From NCBI RefSeq assembly GCF_002090115.1, contig NZ_BBRK01000004.1:806001-870000 (forward strand): a stretch of DNA of 64,000 nt. The letters run 5' to 3'. The translations under genes were made by a program, and so were the position numbers. The notes under the pieces were generated by a model. It was not told the DNA's origin. It saw nothing but the letters and a program-made list of their open reading frames with translations, and did no database searches. Every line of letters starts with the position of its first letter. Positions within the stretch are counted from its first letter, which is position 1. Below, one piece after another: positions 1 through 7,788 of the stretch. This DNA comes from Demequina sp. NBRC 110054. GTDB lineage: Bacteria > Actinomycetota > Actinomycetes > Actinomycetales > Demequinaceae.

Positions 1-1
1 C

Positions 2-427
2 GGTCTCGCGGCGGTGATCACGCCGATGCTCGGCGACCGCGTCTCGCGCGAGCGGTGGATCCTCATCTGCCTCGGCATCGGCGCGGTCGGGCAGATCGTG
101 CTCGCGACCGCGCCGACCGCGTGGGCGCTGCTCACCGCCGCGATCATCGTGAGCTTCGCGGTCCAGGGAGGGAAGATCGCGGTCGACACGATCGTCCAGC
201 GCGACACCGAGGACCATGTCCGCGGCCGGGCCTTCACGCTCTACGACATGGCCTACAACGTCGCCTTCATGTCCTCGGCCGTGGTCGGCGGGCTGATCCT
301 CCCCGACAGCGGCTGGTCGCGCCCGATCATGCTCGGCATCGCGGTGGTCTACGTGCTGGTCGCGATCGTGTTCGCGCGCACCCCGCACGAGGTGCGACCC
401 GTTCCCCCGCGACCCGTCGCGAACTGA
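2..427 (+). CDS. MFS transporter, C-terminal part (runs in from before the window)
   Basis: The reading frame is open from the first bases of the window and ends at TGA 425-427, so the N-terminal part lies outside. About 141 residues remain, with roughly four hydrophobic stretches: one near WILICLGIGAVGQIV, one near AWALLTAAIIVSFAV, one around VAFMSSAVVGGLIL and one around IMLGIAVVYVLVAIVFA. The spacing and the short charged loops fit the last helices of a major facilitator superfamily permease. The segment DTIVQRDTEDHVRGRAFTLYD resembles the MFS loop seen in drug or metabolite exporters. The substrate cannot be told from this fragment. A GC-rich 7-2-7 hairpin and two copies of a dispersed 12-mer follow the stop. 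Confidence 0.75.
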   Translation, partial: GLAAVITPMLGDRVSRERWILICLGIGAVGQIVLATAPTAWALLTAAIIVSFAVQGGKIAVDTIVQRDTEDHVRGRAFTLYDMAYNVAFMSSAVVGGLILPDSGWSRPIMLGIAVVYVLVAIVFARTPHEVRPVPPRPVAN

Positions 428-448
428 ACTCGCACACCCGACCACTGA

Positions 449-512
449 CGCATCGTCCCTGTCTCCCCTGCCGCGGGGAACCCCGCGCCCGCCGCTCAGA
501 CGCATCGTCCCT
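449..512. repeat. Two copies of the dispersed CGCATCGTCCCT element
   Basis: CGCATCGTCCCT occurs at 449-460 and again at 501-512, in the same orientation, between the MFS stop and the 3' end of the Lrp-type gene. The first copy sits in the 20-mer ACTGACGCATCGTCCCTGTC (444-463), which recurs exactly at 40819-40838. A small palindrome (CGCGGGG-AA-CCCCGCG, 472-487) lies between the copies and could end transcription. The role of the 12-mer is unknown. Confidence 0.7.
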
Positions 513-523
513 AAGGGAGCCTC

Positions 524-1057
524 CTACTCGAAGGGCTTGCGCATCGCCTGAATGCCGCCCGTCGTGCCGTGGTGCTCGGCGCCGATGAGGTGCTCGAACA
601 CGATGTTGGTCTCGGTCGACGCGACCACGGGATCCATCGAGATGTAGCTCGCGACGAAGTCGCGCAGCTGACCCGTGGACGTGCACACGACGTGGATGAG
701 GAAGTCGACCTGCCCTCCGACGAAGAACACCGACATCACGTTCGGCAGACGCACGACCTTGCGGGCGTAGGTCTTGATCTGCGGGCGTGCCTGCGCCTGG
801 AGCTTGACCGAGATGAGTCCCTGCACCGGCAGCCCGAGCGCCTCGAAGTCCATCTCGATGTGGGAGGACTTGATGACTCCGGCGTCGCGAAGCGACTTCA
901 CGCGCGCGTGAGTGGTCGACGGGGAGACGTGCACCTTCGCCGCGAGCGCGGTGTTGGACAGGCGCGCGTCCCGCGACAGCTCCCACAGGATGTGCTCGTC
1001 GAGCTCGTCGAGCCGAAGATTCGACGGCCGGGAGGCCCCTTCCACGCGTTCTGACAT
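524..1057 (-). CDS. Lrp/AsnC-family regulator, probable AldR
   Basis: This is a 177-residue protein with an AsnC-type winged helix-turn-helix (about residues 18-66, LDELDEHILWELSRDARLSN onward) followed by a RAM effector-binding domain. I start it at the ATG 1055-1057 because GGAGGAT lies about five bases upstream; longer open frame exists upstream but has no comparable ribosome site. It is divergent from alanine dehydrogenase, the arrangement of AldR in mycobacteria and other actinobacteria, where it activates or represses ald in response to alanine. The effector is inferred from context. A near-palindrome in the shared promoter region is a candidate binding site. Confidence 0.88.
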   Translation of the reverse strand: MSERVEGASRPSNLRLDELDEHILWELSRDARLSNTALAAKVHVSPSTTHARVKSLRDAGVIKSSHIEMDFEALGLPVQGLISVKLQAQARPQIKTYARKVVRLPNVMSVFFVGGQVDFLIHVVCTSTGQLRDFVASYISMDPVVASTETNIVFEHLIGAEHHGTTGGIQAMRKPFE

Positions 1058-1122
1058 AGATCCTCCGAGATTCACCGCCGTTTCGGCGATTGTATTCATG
1101 ATTCGTTGCGCTTGCCGGAGGA

Positions 1123-1139
1123 TCTTCGACAATTGAAGA
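1123..1139. promoter_or_regulatory. Candidate AldR operator
   Basis: TCTTCGACAATTGAAGA is a 7-3-7 inverted repeat with one mismatch, in the 163-bp gap between the divergent aldR-like gene and ald. Lrp-family proteins bind imperfect AT-containing palindromes of about this length. The assignment is by position and symmetry only. Confidence 0.5.
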
Positions 1140-1220
1140 AGGTCAGCGAAGTGACCGCGACAGGAGACCTGAATCCCCAGGCCTCCTGCCGCATCGGAGC
1201 GAAGGCGAAGGAGAGGGACC

Positions 1221-2315
1221 ATGCACGTCGGCATCCCCGCAGAGATCAAGAACAACGAGAAGCGCGTGGCGATCACGCCTGCCGGTGTGCACGAGTTCGT
1301 GAAGCACGGCCACACCGTCACGATCGAGGCCGGCGCCGGTCTCGGCAGCGCCTTCACCGACGAGGAGTACGTCGCCGCGGGTGCGACTCTCGGCACGGTC
1401 GAGGAGGCCTGGGCCCAGCCGATGGTCCTCAAGGTCAAGGAGCCCATCGCCTCCGAGTACAAGTACCTCCGCGACGACCTCCTGCTCTTCACCTACCTGC
1501 ACCTCGCCGCCGACGAGGCGCTCACCCAGGCGCTCGTCGCCGCGGGCACGACCGCGATCGCGTACGAGACCGTCGAGCTGCCGGACGGCTCGCTGCCGCT
1601 GCTCGCCCCGATGTCCGAGGTCGCGGGCCGCATGGCGACGATGGTCGGCGCGTTCAACCTCCAGTCCTCGGCCGGCGGCCGCGGCGTGCTGCTCGGCGGC
1701 GTCCCGGGCGTCCGTCCGGCGAAGGTCACCGTGCTCGGCGCCGGCATGTCCGGCCAGAACGCGATCTCGCAGGCCGTCGGCCTGGGTGCCGAGGTCACGG
1801 TGCTCGACCTGTCGATCCCGCGCCTGCGCCAGCTCGACGCGCTGTACGCCGGTCGCGTCAAGACCGTCGTCTCCTCGGCCTACGAGGTCGAGCAGGCGTG
1901 CCTCGAGGCCGACCTGGTCGTCGGAGCGGTGCTCGTCGCGGGCGACAAGGCGCCGAAGCTCGTCTCCCACGACCTCGTGTCGCGCATGAAGCCGGGCTCG
2001 GTGCTCGTCGACATCGCTATCGACCAGGGCGGCTGCTTCGAGGACTCGCACGCCACGACCCACGCCGAGCCGACCTTCCAGGTCGAGGGCTCGATCTTCT
2101 ACTGCGTCGCCAACATGCCGGGCGCGGTCGGCAACACCTCGACCCTCGCGCTGACCAACGCGACCCTGCCCTACGCGGTGCGCCTCGCGAACGACGGCTG
2201 GGAGGTCGCCACGGCCAAGGACCCGTCGCTCGCACGCGGCCTTGCCACCGTCGGCGGCAAGATCGTCCACGGCCCCGTGGCGGAGATCTTCCCGGAGCTC
2301 CCTGCGGCGGTCTGA
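1221..2315 (+). CDS. ald: Alanine dehydrogenase
   Basis: The 364-residue protein begins MHVGIPAEIKNNEKRVAITP, the signature N-terminus of alanine dehydrogenase, and has KVKEP (residues 71-75), the catalytic histidine in YLHLA (His94), a Rossmann glycine motif VLGAGMSGQNA and the DIAIDQGGC segment (Asp264, Asp268) of the active site. The enzyme interconverts L-alanine and pyruvate plus ammonia with NAD. It serves alanine catabolism and redox balance under low oxygen. The length is close to the usual 371 residues. AGGAGAGGG precedes the ATG. Control by the divergent Lrp-type gene is inferred. Confidence 0.97.
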   Translation: MHVGIPAEIKNNEKRVAITPAGVHEFVKHGHTVTIEAGAGLGSAFTDEEYVAAGATLGTVEEAWAQPMVLKVKEPIASEYKYLRDDLLLFTYLHLAADEALTQALVAAGTTAIAYETVELPDGSLPLLAPMSEVAGRMATMVGAFNLQSSAGGRGVLLGGVPGVRPAKVTVLGAGMSGQNAISQAVGLGAEVTVLDLSIPRLRQLDALYAGRVKTVVSSAYEVEQACLEADLVVGAVLVAGDKAPKLVSHDLVSRMKPGSVLVDIAIDQGGCFEDSHATTHAEPTFQVEGSIFYCVANMPGAVGNTSTLALTNATLPYAVRLANDGWEVATAKDPSLARGLATVGGKIVHGPVAEIFPELPAAV

Positions 2316-2440
2316 TCCGCGGGTCGGTCCACCGGTCTGATCCAGCACCAGGTCCGCCGGTCCGACCACCTGGCCCTCTCCATCGGTCCCCACCTACCGT
2401 TGGTCCCCACTGTGCGGCGCCTTGCGCGCCGCGCCCGCAC

Positions 2441-2486
2441 GAGGCCGACGCACCAGGCATCTTCTCCCGCCTGGGGCGTCGGCCTC
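2441..2486 (+). terminator. Stem-loop terminator after ald
   Basis: GAGGCCGACGC (2441-2451) pairs with GCGTCGGCCTC (2476-2486), and an inner CCAGGC/GCCTGG pair extends the stem. It lies in the 292-bp gap between two convergent genes, so it may serve both strands. There is no clear U-tract, as is common in high-GC actinobacteria. The rest of this gap shows no gene. Confidence 0.7.
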
Positions 2487-2547
2487 ATCGCGTTCAGACG
2501 GCTGCTCGCACCCTCGCGCGCTGCGCCTCGCCCGCTGCGCAGCGCGC

Positions 2548-2617
2548 GATGTCTCCTGTAGGAACGTCATGTCCCATTTCGGCGACCTGTGGTCTCGTGG
2601 GGGAACGCTATGTCCCC
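2548..2617 (+). repeat. Two copies of a 27-nt repeat downstream of the AbiEi-like gene
   Basis: The copies at 2548-2575 and 2591-2617 share the pattern GTCTC-N5-GGAACG-N-ATGTCCC. The second overlaps the last codons and the stop of the minus-strand gene at 2608-3525. Two further copies in the opposite orientation lie on the other side of that gene (3588-3655), so the gene is bracketed by inverted pairs. Confidence 0.6.
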
Positions 2618-3525
2618 TTGAGCCGCGAGCGAATCGTCGCCTCAGCACGCGCTCGACATACGTCCGGGTGGTCCCGCACGGCGGCATACCCGAACCGCAC
2701 GGTCTGAATGCCGATCGTCCCGAGCAGGCCGTCCCTGTCGCGGTCATTCGCCACCTGCGTCGGTGCTGTGTGGAACGCCTCTCCGTCGAACTCGAGCGCC
2801 GTGGCCGACTCCGCGTGGAAGGCGTCGATCCGGAACCGTCGGCCCTCAACTCGTACATCGTGCTGCCGGACGCACCGCTCGAGCAAAGGTCCACGCAGCA
2901 CGCGTCGCGCCGCGTCCATCTCCAGGAAGCTCTCGGAACCTTCCTCCGCGGCGCGCAGGCATCTCATCAGCAGCCTGCGATCCGGGACTCGCGAGACCCG
3001 TTGCGCCGCCGCGAGGATCCCCTCCGGCCTTGCGCCGCGACGGCATGCACCGAAGATCTTCTCTGGTCTCGTTCTTGAATCGGCCCACGCAAACGCTTCG
3101 ACAACCGCTCGATCCGGCACCATCACGCGCCTACCCATCGCGTGCCAACAGTTGAAGGAATCCCCCGTGGCACGCACACGGATCCAGCCGGGTCCGCGCC
3201 TCTGACGACCCGGGGACACGACGACATCGATGCGGAACGGCGGATCCCCGAGACCCGCCCAGGCTAGAGCGGCGTCTCCTGCGATCACGCCGCGGGACCA
3301 GTCGGCGGCAGCAAGGGAGCGGACACTCCACGACTCGGCGTGCACGCTCGAGACATACAGGTTCGGCACCAGCCTGACGATCTCGCCTCGGTCGATCGCG
3401 CCATTGATCCCGTTCCGTGACGCGTGCGCCCGGAGCTCAGCGAGGGTGAAGGGACCCATGCGAGTAAGCAGGAGGTGTCTGAGATCGGCCATCGACATAG
3501 ATCGAGCGTCGTGGACGAGGGGCAC
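2608..3525 (-). CDS. AbiEi-type winged-helix / DUF559 endonuclease-like protein
   Basis: This is a 305-residue protein if the GTG at 3523-3525 is used; ATG at 3496-3498 or 3490-3492 are alternatives and none has a strong ribosome site. The N-terminal part (FTLAELRAHASRNGINGAID..LVPNLYV) resembles the AbiEi antitoxin winged-helix domain. The C-terminal part (FRIDAFHAESATALEFDGEAFH..DRDRDGLLGTIGIQTVRFGY) matches the DUF559/Vsr-like nuclease fold with its D..E..D pattern. Such two-part proteins are common and solitary in actinobacteria; their role is not established and no AbiEii toxin gene is beside it. Flanking inverted repeats suggest it may have been mobilised. Confidence 0.7.
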   Translation of the reverse strand: MPLVHDARSMSMADLRHLLLTRMGPFTLAELRAHASRNGINGAIDRGEIVRLVPNLYVSSVHAESWSVRSLAAADWSRGVIAGDAALAWAGLGDPPFRIDVVVSPGRQRRGPGWIRVRATGDSFNCWHAMGRRVMVPDRAVVEAFAWADSRTRPEKIFGACRRGARPEGILAAAQRVSRVPDRRLLMRCLRAAEEGSESFLEMDAARRVLRGPLLERCVRQHDVRVEGRRFRIDAFHAESATALEFDGEAFHTAPTQVANDRDRDGLLGTIGIQTVRFGYAAVRDHPDVCRARAEATIRSRLKGT

Positions 3526-3587
3526 TCCCGTACTCGACGCGTGCCACCCTGGGGAGAGGTCCAGTCAGGCGGCGGGTTGGGGACGAG

Positions 3588-3655
3588 GGGTCATCACGTT
3601 CCTTCGGGAGACATCGCACGCTCCTCAGGGGACATGGCGTTCCTCCGGGAGACTC
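3588..3655 (-). repeat. Two inverted copies of the 27-nt repeat upstream of the AbiEi-like gene
   Basis: Read on the minus strand, 3588-3615 and 3628-3655 repeat the GTCTCCCGNAGGAACG-N-NATG pattern seen at 2548-2617, in opposite orientation. They fill the short gap between the cca stop and the AbiEi-like gene. They could be relics of insertion ends or part of a dispersed repeat family. Confidence 0.6.
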
Positions 3656-3678
3656 TGCCGCCCACCGACACCACCTAG

Positions 3679-5145
3679 CTACGAAGAGCGCTCCGCCCAC
3701 CACGCGCGCAGCTCGGCCTCCGCGCGCTCCGCGCCGAGCGGACCGTGCTCCATGCGCAAATCGAGCAGGTGCTTGTACGCCTGACCGACCTCGCGCCCGG
3801 GCCTGATCCCGAGGATCTCCATGATCTGCGTGCCGTCGAGGTCGGGGCGGATCGCGTCGATCTCCTCCTGCTCGCGCAGCTCGGCGATCCGGTGCTCGAG
3901 GTCGTCGTACGCGAAGGACAGGCGGTCGGCCTTGCGTCGGTTGCCGGTCGTGACGTCGGCGCGCGTGAGCCGGTGGAGGCGCTCGAGCTGGTCGCCCGCG
4001 TCCGTCACGTAGCGACGCACCGCCGAGTCCGACCAACGGGCGTCGGCATAGCCGTGGAATCGCAGGTGCAGCGACACGAGGAGGTTGACCGCCTTGGTGG
4101 TCTCCTTGTCGAAGCGCAGCGCCTTGAGCCGCTTGGTCGACATCTTCGCGCCCACGATCTCGTGGTGGTGGAAGGTGACGACCCCTCCTGCCTCCAGGCG
4201 CTTCGTGGGCGGCTTGCCGATATCGTGCAGAAGCGCGGCGAGGCGCAGGGTCAGGTCCGGACCAGGGACGGGCCCGTCCGCATCCGTCTCGAGGTCGATC
4301 GCCTGGTCGACCACCGTGAGGGTGTGCTCGTAGACGTCCTTGTGGTGATGGCTCGCGTCGACGGCCAGCCGCAGCGCGGGGAGCTCGGGCAGGATCACGT
4401 CGGCGATGCCGGAGTCGACCAGCGCGGTGAGGCCCGCGCGGACGTCGCCGCCGAGCAGCAGCTTGGTGAGCTCGTCTCGCACGCGCTCGGCGCTCACGAT
4501 CTCGATGCGGCCGGACATCTCGTGCATCGCGGAGAAGGTCGCGGGCTCGATCTCGAAGCCGAGCTGCGAGGCGAAACGCGCGGCGCGCATCATCCGCAGC
4601 GGATCGTCGCCAAAGGACACCGTCGGCTCGATCGGGGTCCGCAGCAGCCCTCCCGCGAGGTCCTCGAGGCCGCCGAACGGATCGATGAACTCGAGCGACG
4701 GCAGCGCCACCGCCATGGAGTTCACAGTGAAGTCACGGCGCGCGAGGTCGCCCTCGAGGCTGTCGCCGAAGGAGACTGTGGGCTTGCGGGTCGCGCCGTC
4801 GTACTCATCAGCGCGGTATGTCGTGATCTCGGCCACGACGTCGCCACGACGCCCACCGATGGTGCCGAAGTCGCGCCCCATGTCCCATGTCGCCGACGTC
4901 CAGCGCTTGAGGAGACGCTCGGTCTCCTCGGGACGCGCGCTCGTCGCGAAGTCCAGATCGGCCGACGAGCGCCCGAGGAACGCGTCGCGGACGGGACCGC
5001 CGACGAGCGCGAGCTCGTGGCCCGCGTCGGCGAACAGCGTGCCGAGCTCCGCGACCTCGGGGGGCAGCGCCGCCCACAGCCCCTCCGCACGACTCCTCAG
5101 CACGTCGAGGGGCACGCGGTCAGGCACGGTGGATCGACGGGTCAT
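3679..5145 (-). CDS. cca: CCA tRNA nucleotidyltransferase
   Basis: The 488-residue protein starts MTRRSTVPDRV; an ATG twelve bases upstream (5157) is also possible. It carries the class II nucleotidyltransferase head GGPVRDAFLGRSSADLDFAT with the DxD metal site, the RRDFTVNSMA motif, and an HD-domain segment (HHHKDVYEHT, LLHDIGKPPTKR, HHHE). It adds or repairs the 3'-terminal CCA of tRNAs. The C-terminal HD domain is typical of the actinobacterial form. It is divergent from the NUDIX gene and murJ group, its usual neighbours in this phylum. The gap to the NUDIX gene contains a 34-bp tandem repeat. Confidence 0.96.
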   Translation of the reverse strand: MTRRSTVPDRVPLDVLRSRAEGLWAALPPEVAELGTLFADAGHELALVGGPVRDAFLGRSSADLDFATSARPEETERLLKRWTSATWDMGRDFGTIGGRRGDVVAEITTYRADEYDGATRKPTVSFGDSLEGDLARRDFTVNSMAVALPSLEFIDPFGGLEDLAGGLLRTPIEPTVSFGDDPLRMMRAARFASQLGFEIEPATFSAMHEMSGRIEIVSAERVRDELTKLLLGGDVRAGLTALVDSGIADVILPELPALRLAVDASHHHKDVYEHTLTVVDQAIDLETDADGPVPGPDLTLRLAALLHDIGKPPTKRLEAGGVVTFHHHEIVGAKMSTKRLKALRFDKETTKAVNLLVSLHLRFHGYADARWSDSAVRRYVTDAGDQLERLHRLTRADVTTGNRRKADRLSFAYDDLEHRIAELREQEEIDAIRPDLDGTQIMEILGIRPGREVGQAYKHLLDLRMEHGPLGAERAEAELRAWWAERSS

Positions 5146-5180
5146 GGGGTCAAGCATCCCAGATGTGGCGCTTCGTCCCC

Positions 5181-5296
5181 GTGCGGGACGGAGGGACGAT
5201 GCGGGCCGCGCCTCGTGCGAGACGACGGGACGATGCGGGTCGCGCCTCGTGCGGGGAGACAGGACGATACGGGTCGCACCCCGTGCGGGAGATATG
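5181..5296. repeat. 34-bp tandem repeat, three units plus a partial
   Basis: Units start with GTGCG at 5181, 5215 and 5249, with a truncated fourth at 5283. Each contains a copy of GGGACGATGCGG or a one-base variant and the segment CGCGCCTC or similar. The array lies in the divergent promoter region between cca and the NUDIX gene. It is not a CRISPR: there are no spacers. Confidence 0.85.
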
Positions 5297-5328
5297 TCCA
5301 CGCAACACTCCCCGGATAGGATTTCGGC

Positions 5329-5868
5329 ATGCCCGTCCCGTCCAGCCCTCGACCCCGCCCGGCGCCGATGCCGCCGGCGGCGAGCTCGGTGCGGCGCAGA
5401 CGCGACGGCTCGCAGAGGGCGGCGCACCTGCCTGTGAGCAACGAGGTGTCCGCCGGTGGAGTGGCCATCAAGGTCGAGGACGGCATCGCGTACGCCGCCT
5501 GCATCGGGCGCCGCAATCGCGCCGGACGCCTCGAGTGGTGCCTGCCCAAGGGTCACATCGAGCAGGGCGAGACGCCTGAGATCGCGGCGGTGCGCGAGGT
5601 TGCCGAGGAGACGGGCATCACCTCGGAGATCATCCAGCCGATCGGGGTCATCGACTACTGGTTCACCGGGGACGACCGGCGCGTGCACAAGACCGTGCAC
5701 CACTATCTGCTCGAGGCGCGCGGCGGATTCATCACCACGGACAACGACCCGGACCACGAGGCAGAGGTGGCCGAGTGGATCCCGTTGTCCAACCTGGTGC
5801 AGCGGCTCGCGTTCCCGAACGAGCGGAAGATGGCCCAGATCGCCGTGACCCTGCTGGCTCCCACGTGA
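5329..5868 (+). CDS. NUDIX hydrolase
   Basis: This 179-residue protein has a complete NUDIX box, GHIEQGETPEIAAVREVAEE followed by TGI, at about residues 75-97. NUDIX enzymes hydrolyse nucleoside diphosphates linked to another moiety, using a metal held by the REVAEE glutamates. The N-terminal 38 residues are proline- and arginine-rich and probably disordered; a later start near MPPAASS or VSNEVSAGG is possible. Its stop overlaps the GTG start of the next gene by four bases, so the two are translationally coupled. This position upstream of DUF6049 and murJ is conserved in actinobacteria. The substrate is not known. Confidence 0.92.
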   Translation: MPVPSSPRPRPAPMPPAASSVRRRRDGSQRAAHLPVSNEVSAGGVAIKVEDGIAYAACIGRRNRAGRLEWCLPKGHIEQGETPEIAAVREVAEETGITSEIIQPIGVIDYWFTGDDRRVHKTVHHYLLEARGGFITTDNDPDHEAEVAEWIPLSNLVQRLAFPNERKMAQIAVTLLAPT

Positions 5869-7787
5869 TCCGTCGGCTTCGCCCGCTGCTCACGCTGGTG
5901 GTGGCGGGTGCGATCGCGGGCGCACCCCTGACCGCGCTCGGCGCTTCGGCGCCGGCGGCCGTCGACGAGGAGACCTCCACCGAGATCACCGGCGTCATCT
6001 CGGACGCGAGTCCCACCGTCGTCGAGAGCGACTCGACGCTCAGCATCACGACCACGCTCGACGCTGACTCGTCGGCCGCCTACGCGGGCCGTCAGGTCCA
6101 CCTGCGGATCACCGACAAGGCGCTGCGCTCGCACGCGAAGATCGCGGAGTTCCTCGACTCCCCCGAGAGCTTCGGTCGCCACACGGTCGCGGAGGAGATG
6201 CTCGCTGACCACACCTCCACAGATGCGGAGGAGGGCACGTCGGTGACGCTGTCCGCCGAGGCTGCTGACCTAGGGCTCCCCAAGCGCCGCGCCGGCGTGT
6301 ACGGCGTCACCGTGACGGTCATCGGCGCCGACGGCGCGGTCACGGTGGACTCGATGGTGATCACGTGGGCCCCCGTCGACCTTCCGGATCTTCAGATCGC
6401 GACCGTCGCGACCGTGACGGGAAGCGCCACGCGCGCGGCCGCGCTCATGGAGGCGGCCGACACGACGGGCGTGACGCTGCTCGTCGACCCCGCGCTCGAG
6501 ACGAACGTGCCGACCTCGGCGGCCGAGCTCTTCCGCATGCCGGCGGGCAACGCCGACCTGACCTCGCTCGCGCGGGCGGGCGACTCCTCCCTGATCGAGT
6601 ACGCCGTCGGGGACGCCAACAGCGACGCCTCAGCCGTGCTGCGGTACTCGTCCCTCCTCGCTCCGGTCGCGGTCGCTGACCGCCCCACGCTGCGCGCGGC
6701 GATGGCAGCTGGGGTCGAGGCCGTCATCCTCGAGCCACGCTTCGACGCCGACGGCGTCCGGGGCGGCGGTGACGCGGCCGTCGTCGACGTCACGCTGGGC
6801 GACGACAGCATCACCGTGGTCCGCCCTGACGAGGAGCTCAGCGAGATCCTGCGCGCGGGTTCCATGGACGTCGTGTCGGGGGCGTCGCGCATGGTCGCCG
6901 AGACGGCCGTGACCGCCCTGTACGGCGACGAGGACCTCGTCGTCGTCTCCCCCGGTCAATCCTGGACGCTGGGCGACGGCACCGAGTCCGCCCTCGACGC
7001 GATGCTCGAGGCGCCGTGGGTCGAGGCCGTGCCGCTGTCCACCGCCCTCGACGCCGAGGACCTGCCCACGGGCAAGCCCGCCTCGAAGAAGACGGACACG
7101 GGGGACGATCTCGACACCGAGTCCGTCTCCGAGCTCGCGGCGGCACTCGAGGGTGTCCAGGTGATCGCGTCGACCGCGACCGACCCGACCGCTACCTTGC
7201 AGTACTACGCACTCGACCTGCTGCGGGCCGTCTCCCTGCCGTCTCGAGCCGGTCTCGGTACCCGCGCCGCTCTGGTCTCGGGGGCGCTCACTACTGCAGA
7301 GGAAGCGATCGGCGGCGTCTCCGTCGCGACCTCCTCTGACATCAACTTCATCGCCGCCGAAGGTGAGCTCCCGGTGACGGTCCGCAACACCACCGCACAG
7401 GAGCTGACCGTCATCGTCGCCGCAGCCTCGAACTCGCCCGAGCTGCAGATCACGGGAAGGCCGGAGGTCACGATCCCCGCGGGTTCGGACGCGGTGGTGC
7501 AGATCCCGGTCAGCGCGGTCTCCTCTGCGAACGTCGTGGTCTACGTGACGATCCGCACCGTCGAGGGCGACATCATCTCGGAGCCCCAGAACCTCACCGT
7601 GCGCGTGCGCGCGGACTGGGGAAACGCGGCGACGGCGGTCTTCTCAGTGCTGCTCGTGCTGCTCCTCATCGCGGGCGTGATCCGCACCATCCGACGTGGA
7701 CGCCGGGACACCCGAGTGAAGCCCTCCGACCTCGACGCTCCTGTGGATGAGACGCCTTCCGACACCGAGACGCGCGACAATACCTGA
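5865..7787 (+). CDS. DUF6049 family secreted membrane-anchored protein
   Basis: The 640-residue protein starts at GTG 5865, overlapping the NUDIX stop. An N-terminal signal peptide (RRLRPLLTLVVAGAIAGAPLTALGA) is followed by a long extracellular region and a C-terminal helix (AVFSVLLVLLLIAGVIRTI) with a basic cytoplasmic tail. Proteins of this length and topology sit between a NUDIX gene and murJ across the actinobacteria and are classed as DUF6049; their function is unknown. Context suggests a part in envelope synthesis with MurJ. The last ~150 residues before the anchor look beta-rich and Ig-like. The downstream gene starts within or directly after its stop. Confidence 0.85.
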   Translation: MIRRLRPLLTLVVAGAIAGAPLTALGASAPAAVDEETSTEITGVISDASPTVVESDSTLSITTTLDADSSAAYAGRQVHLRITDKALRSHAKIAEFLDSPESFGRHTVAEEMLADHTSTDAEEGTSVTLSAEAADLGLPKRRAGVYGVTVTVIGADGAVTVDSMVITWAPVDLPDLQIATVATVTGSATRAAALMEAADTTGVTLLVDPALETNVPTSAAELFRMPAGNADLTSLARAGDSSLIEYAVGDANSDASAVLRYSSLLAPVAVADRPTLRAAMAAGVEAVILEPRFDADGVRGGGDAAVVDVTLGDDSITVVRPDEELSEILRAGSMDVVSGASRMVAETAVTALYGDEDLVVVSPGQSWTLGDGTESALDAMLEAPWVEAVPLSTALDAEDLPTGKPASKKTDTGDDLDTESVSELAAALEGVQVIASTATDPTATLQYYALDLLRAVSLPSRAGLGTRAALVSGALTTAEEAIGGVSVATSSDINFIAAEGELPVTVRNTTAQELTVIVAAASNSPELQITGRPEVTIPAGSDAVVQIPVSAVSSANVVVYVTIRTVEGDIISEPQNLTVRVRADWGNAATAVFSVLLVLLLIAGVIRTIRRGRRDTRVKPSDLDAPVDETPSDTETRDNT

Positions 7788-7788
7788 C

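Noticed and set aside
5181-5296. CRISPR-like array
   Set aside because: Units are directly adjacent without spacers and no cas gene is present; it is a simple tandem repeat.
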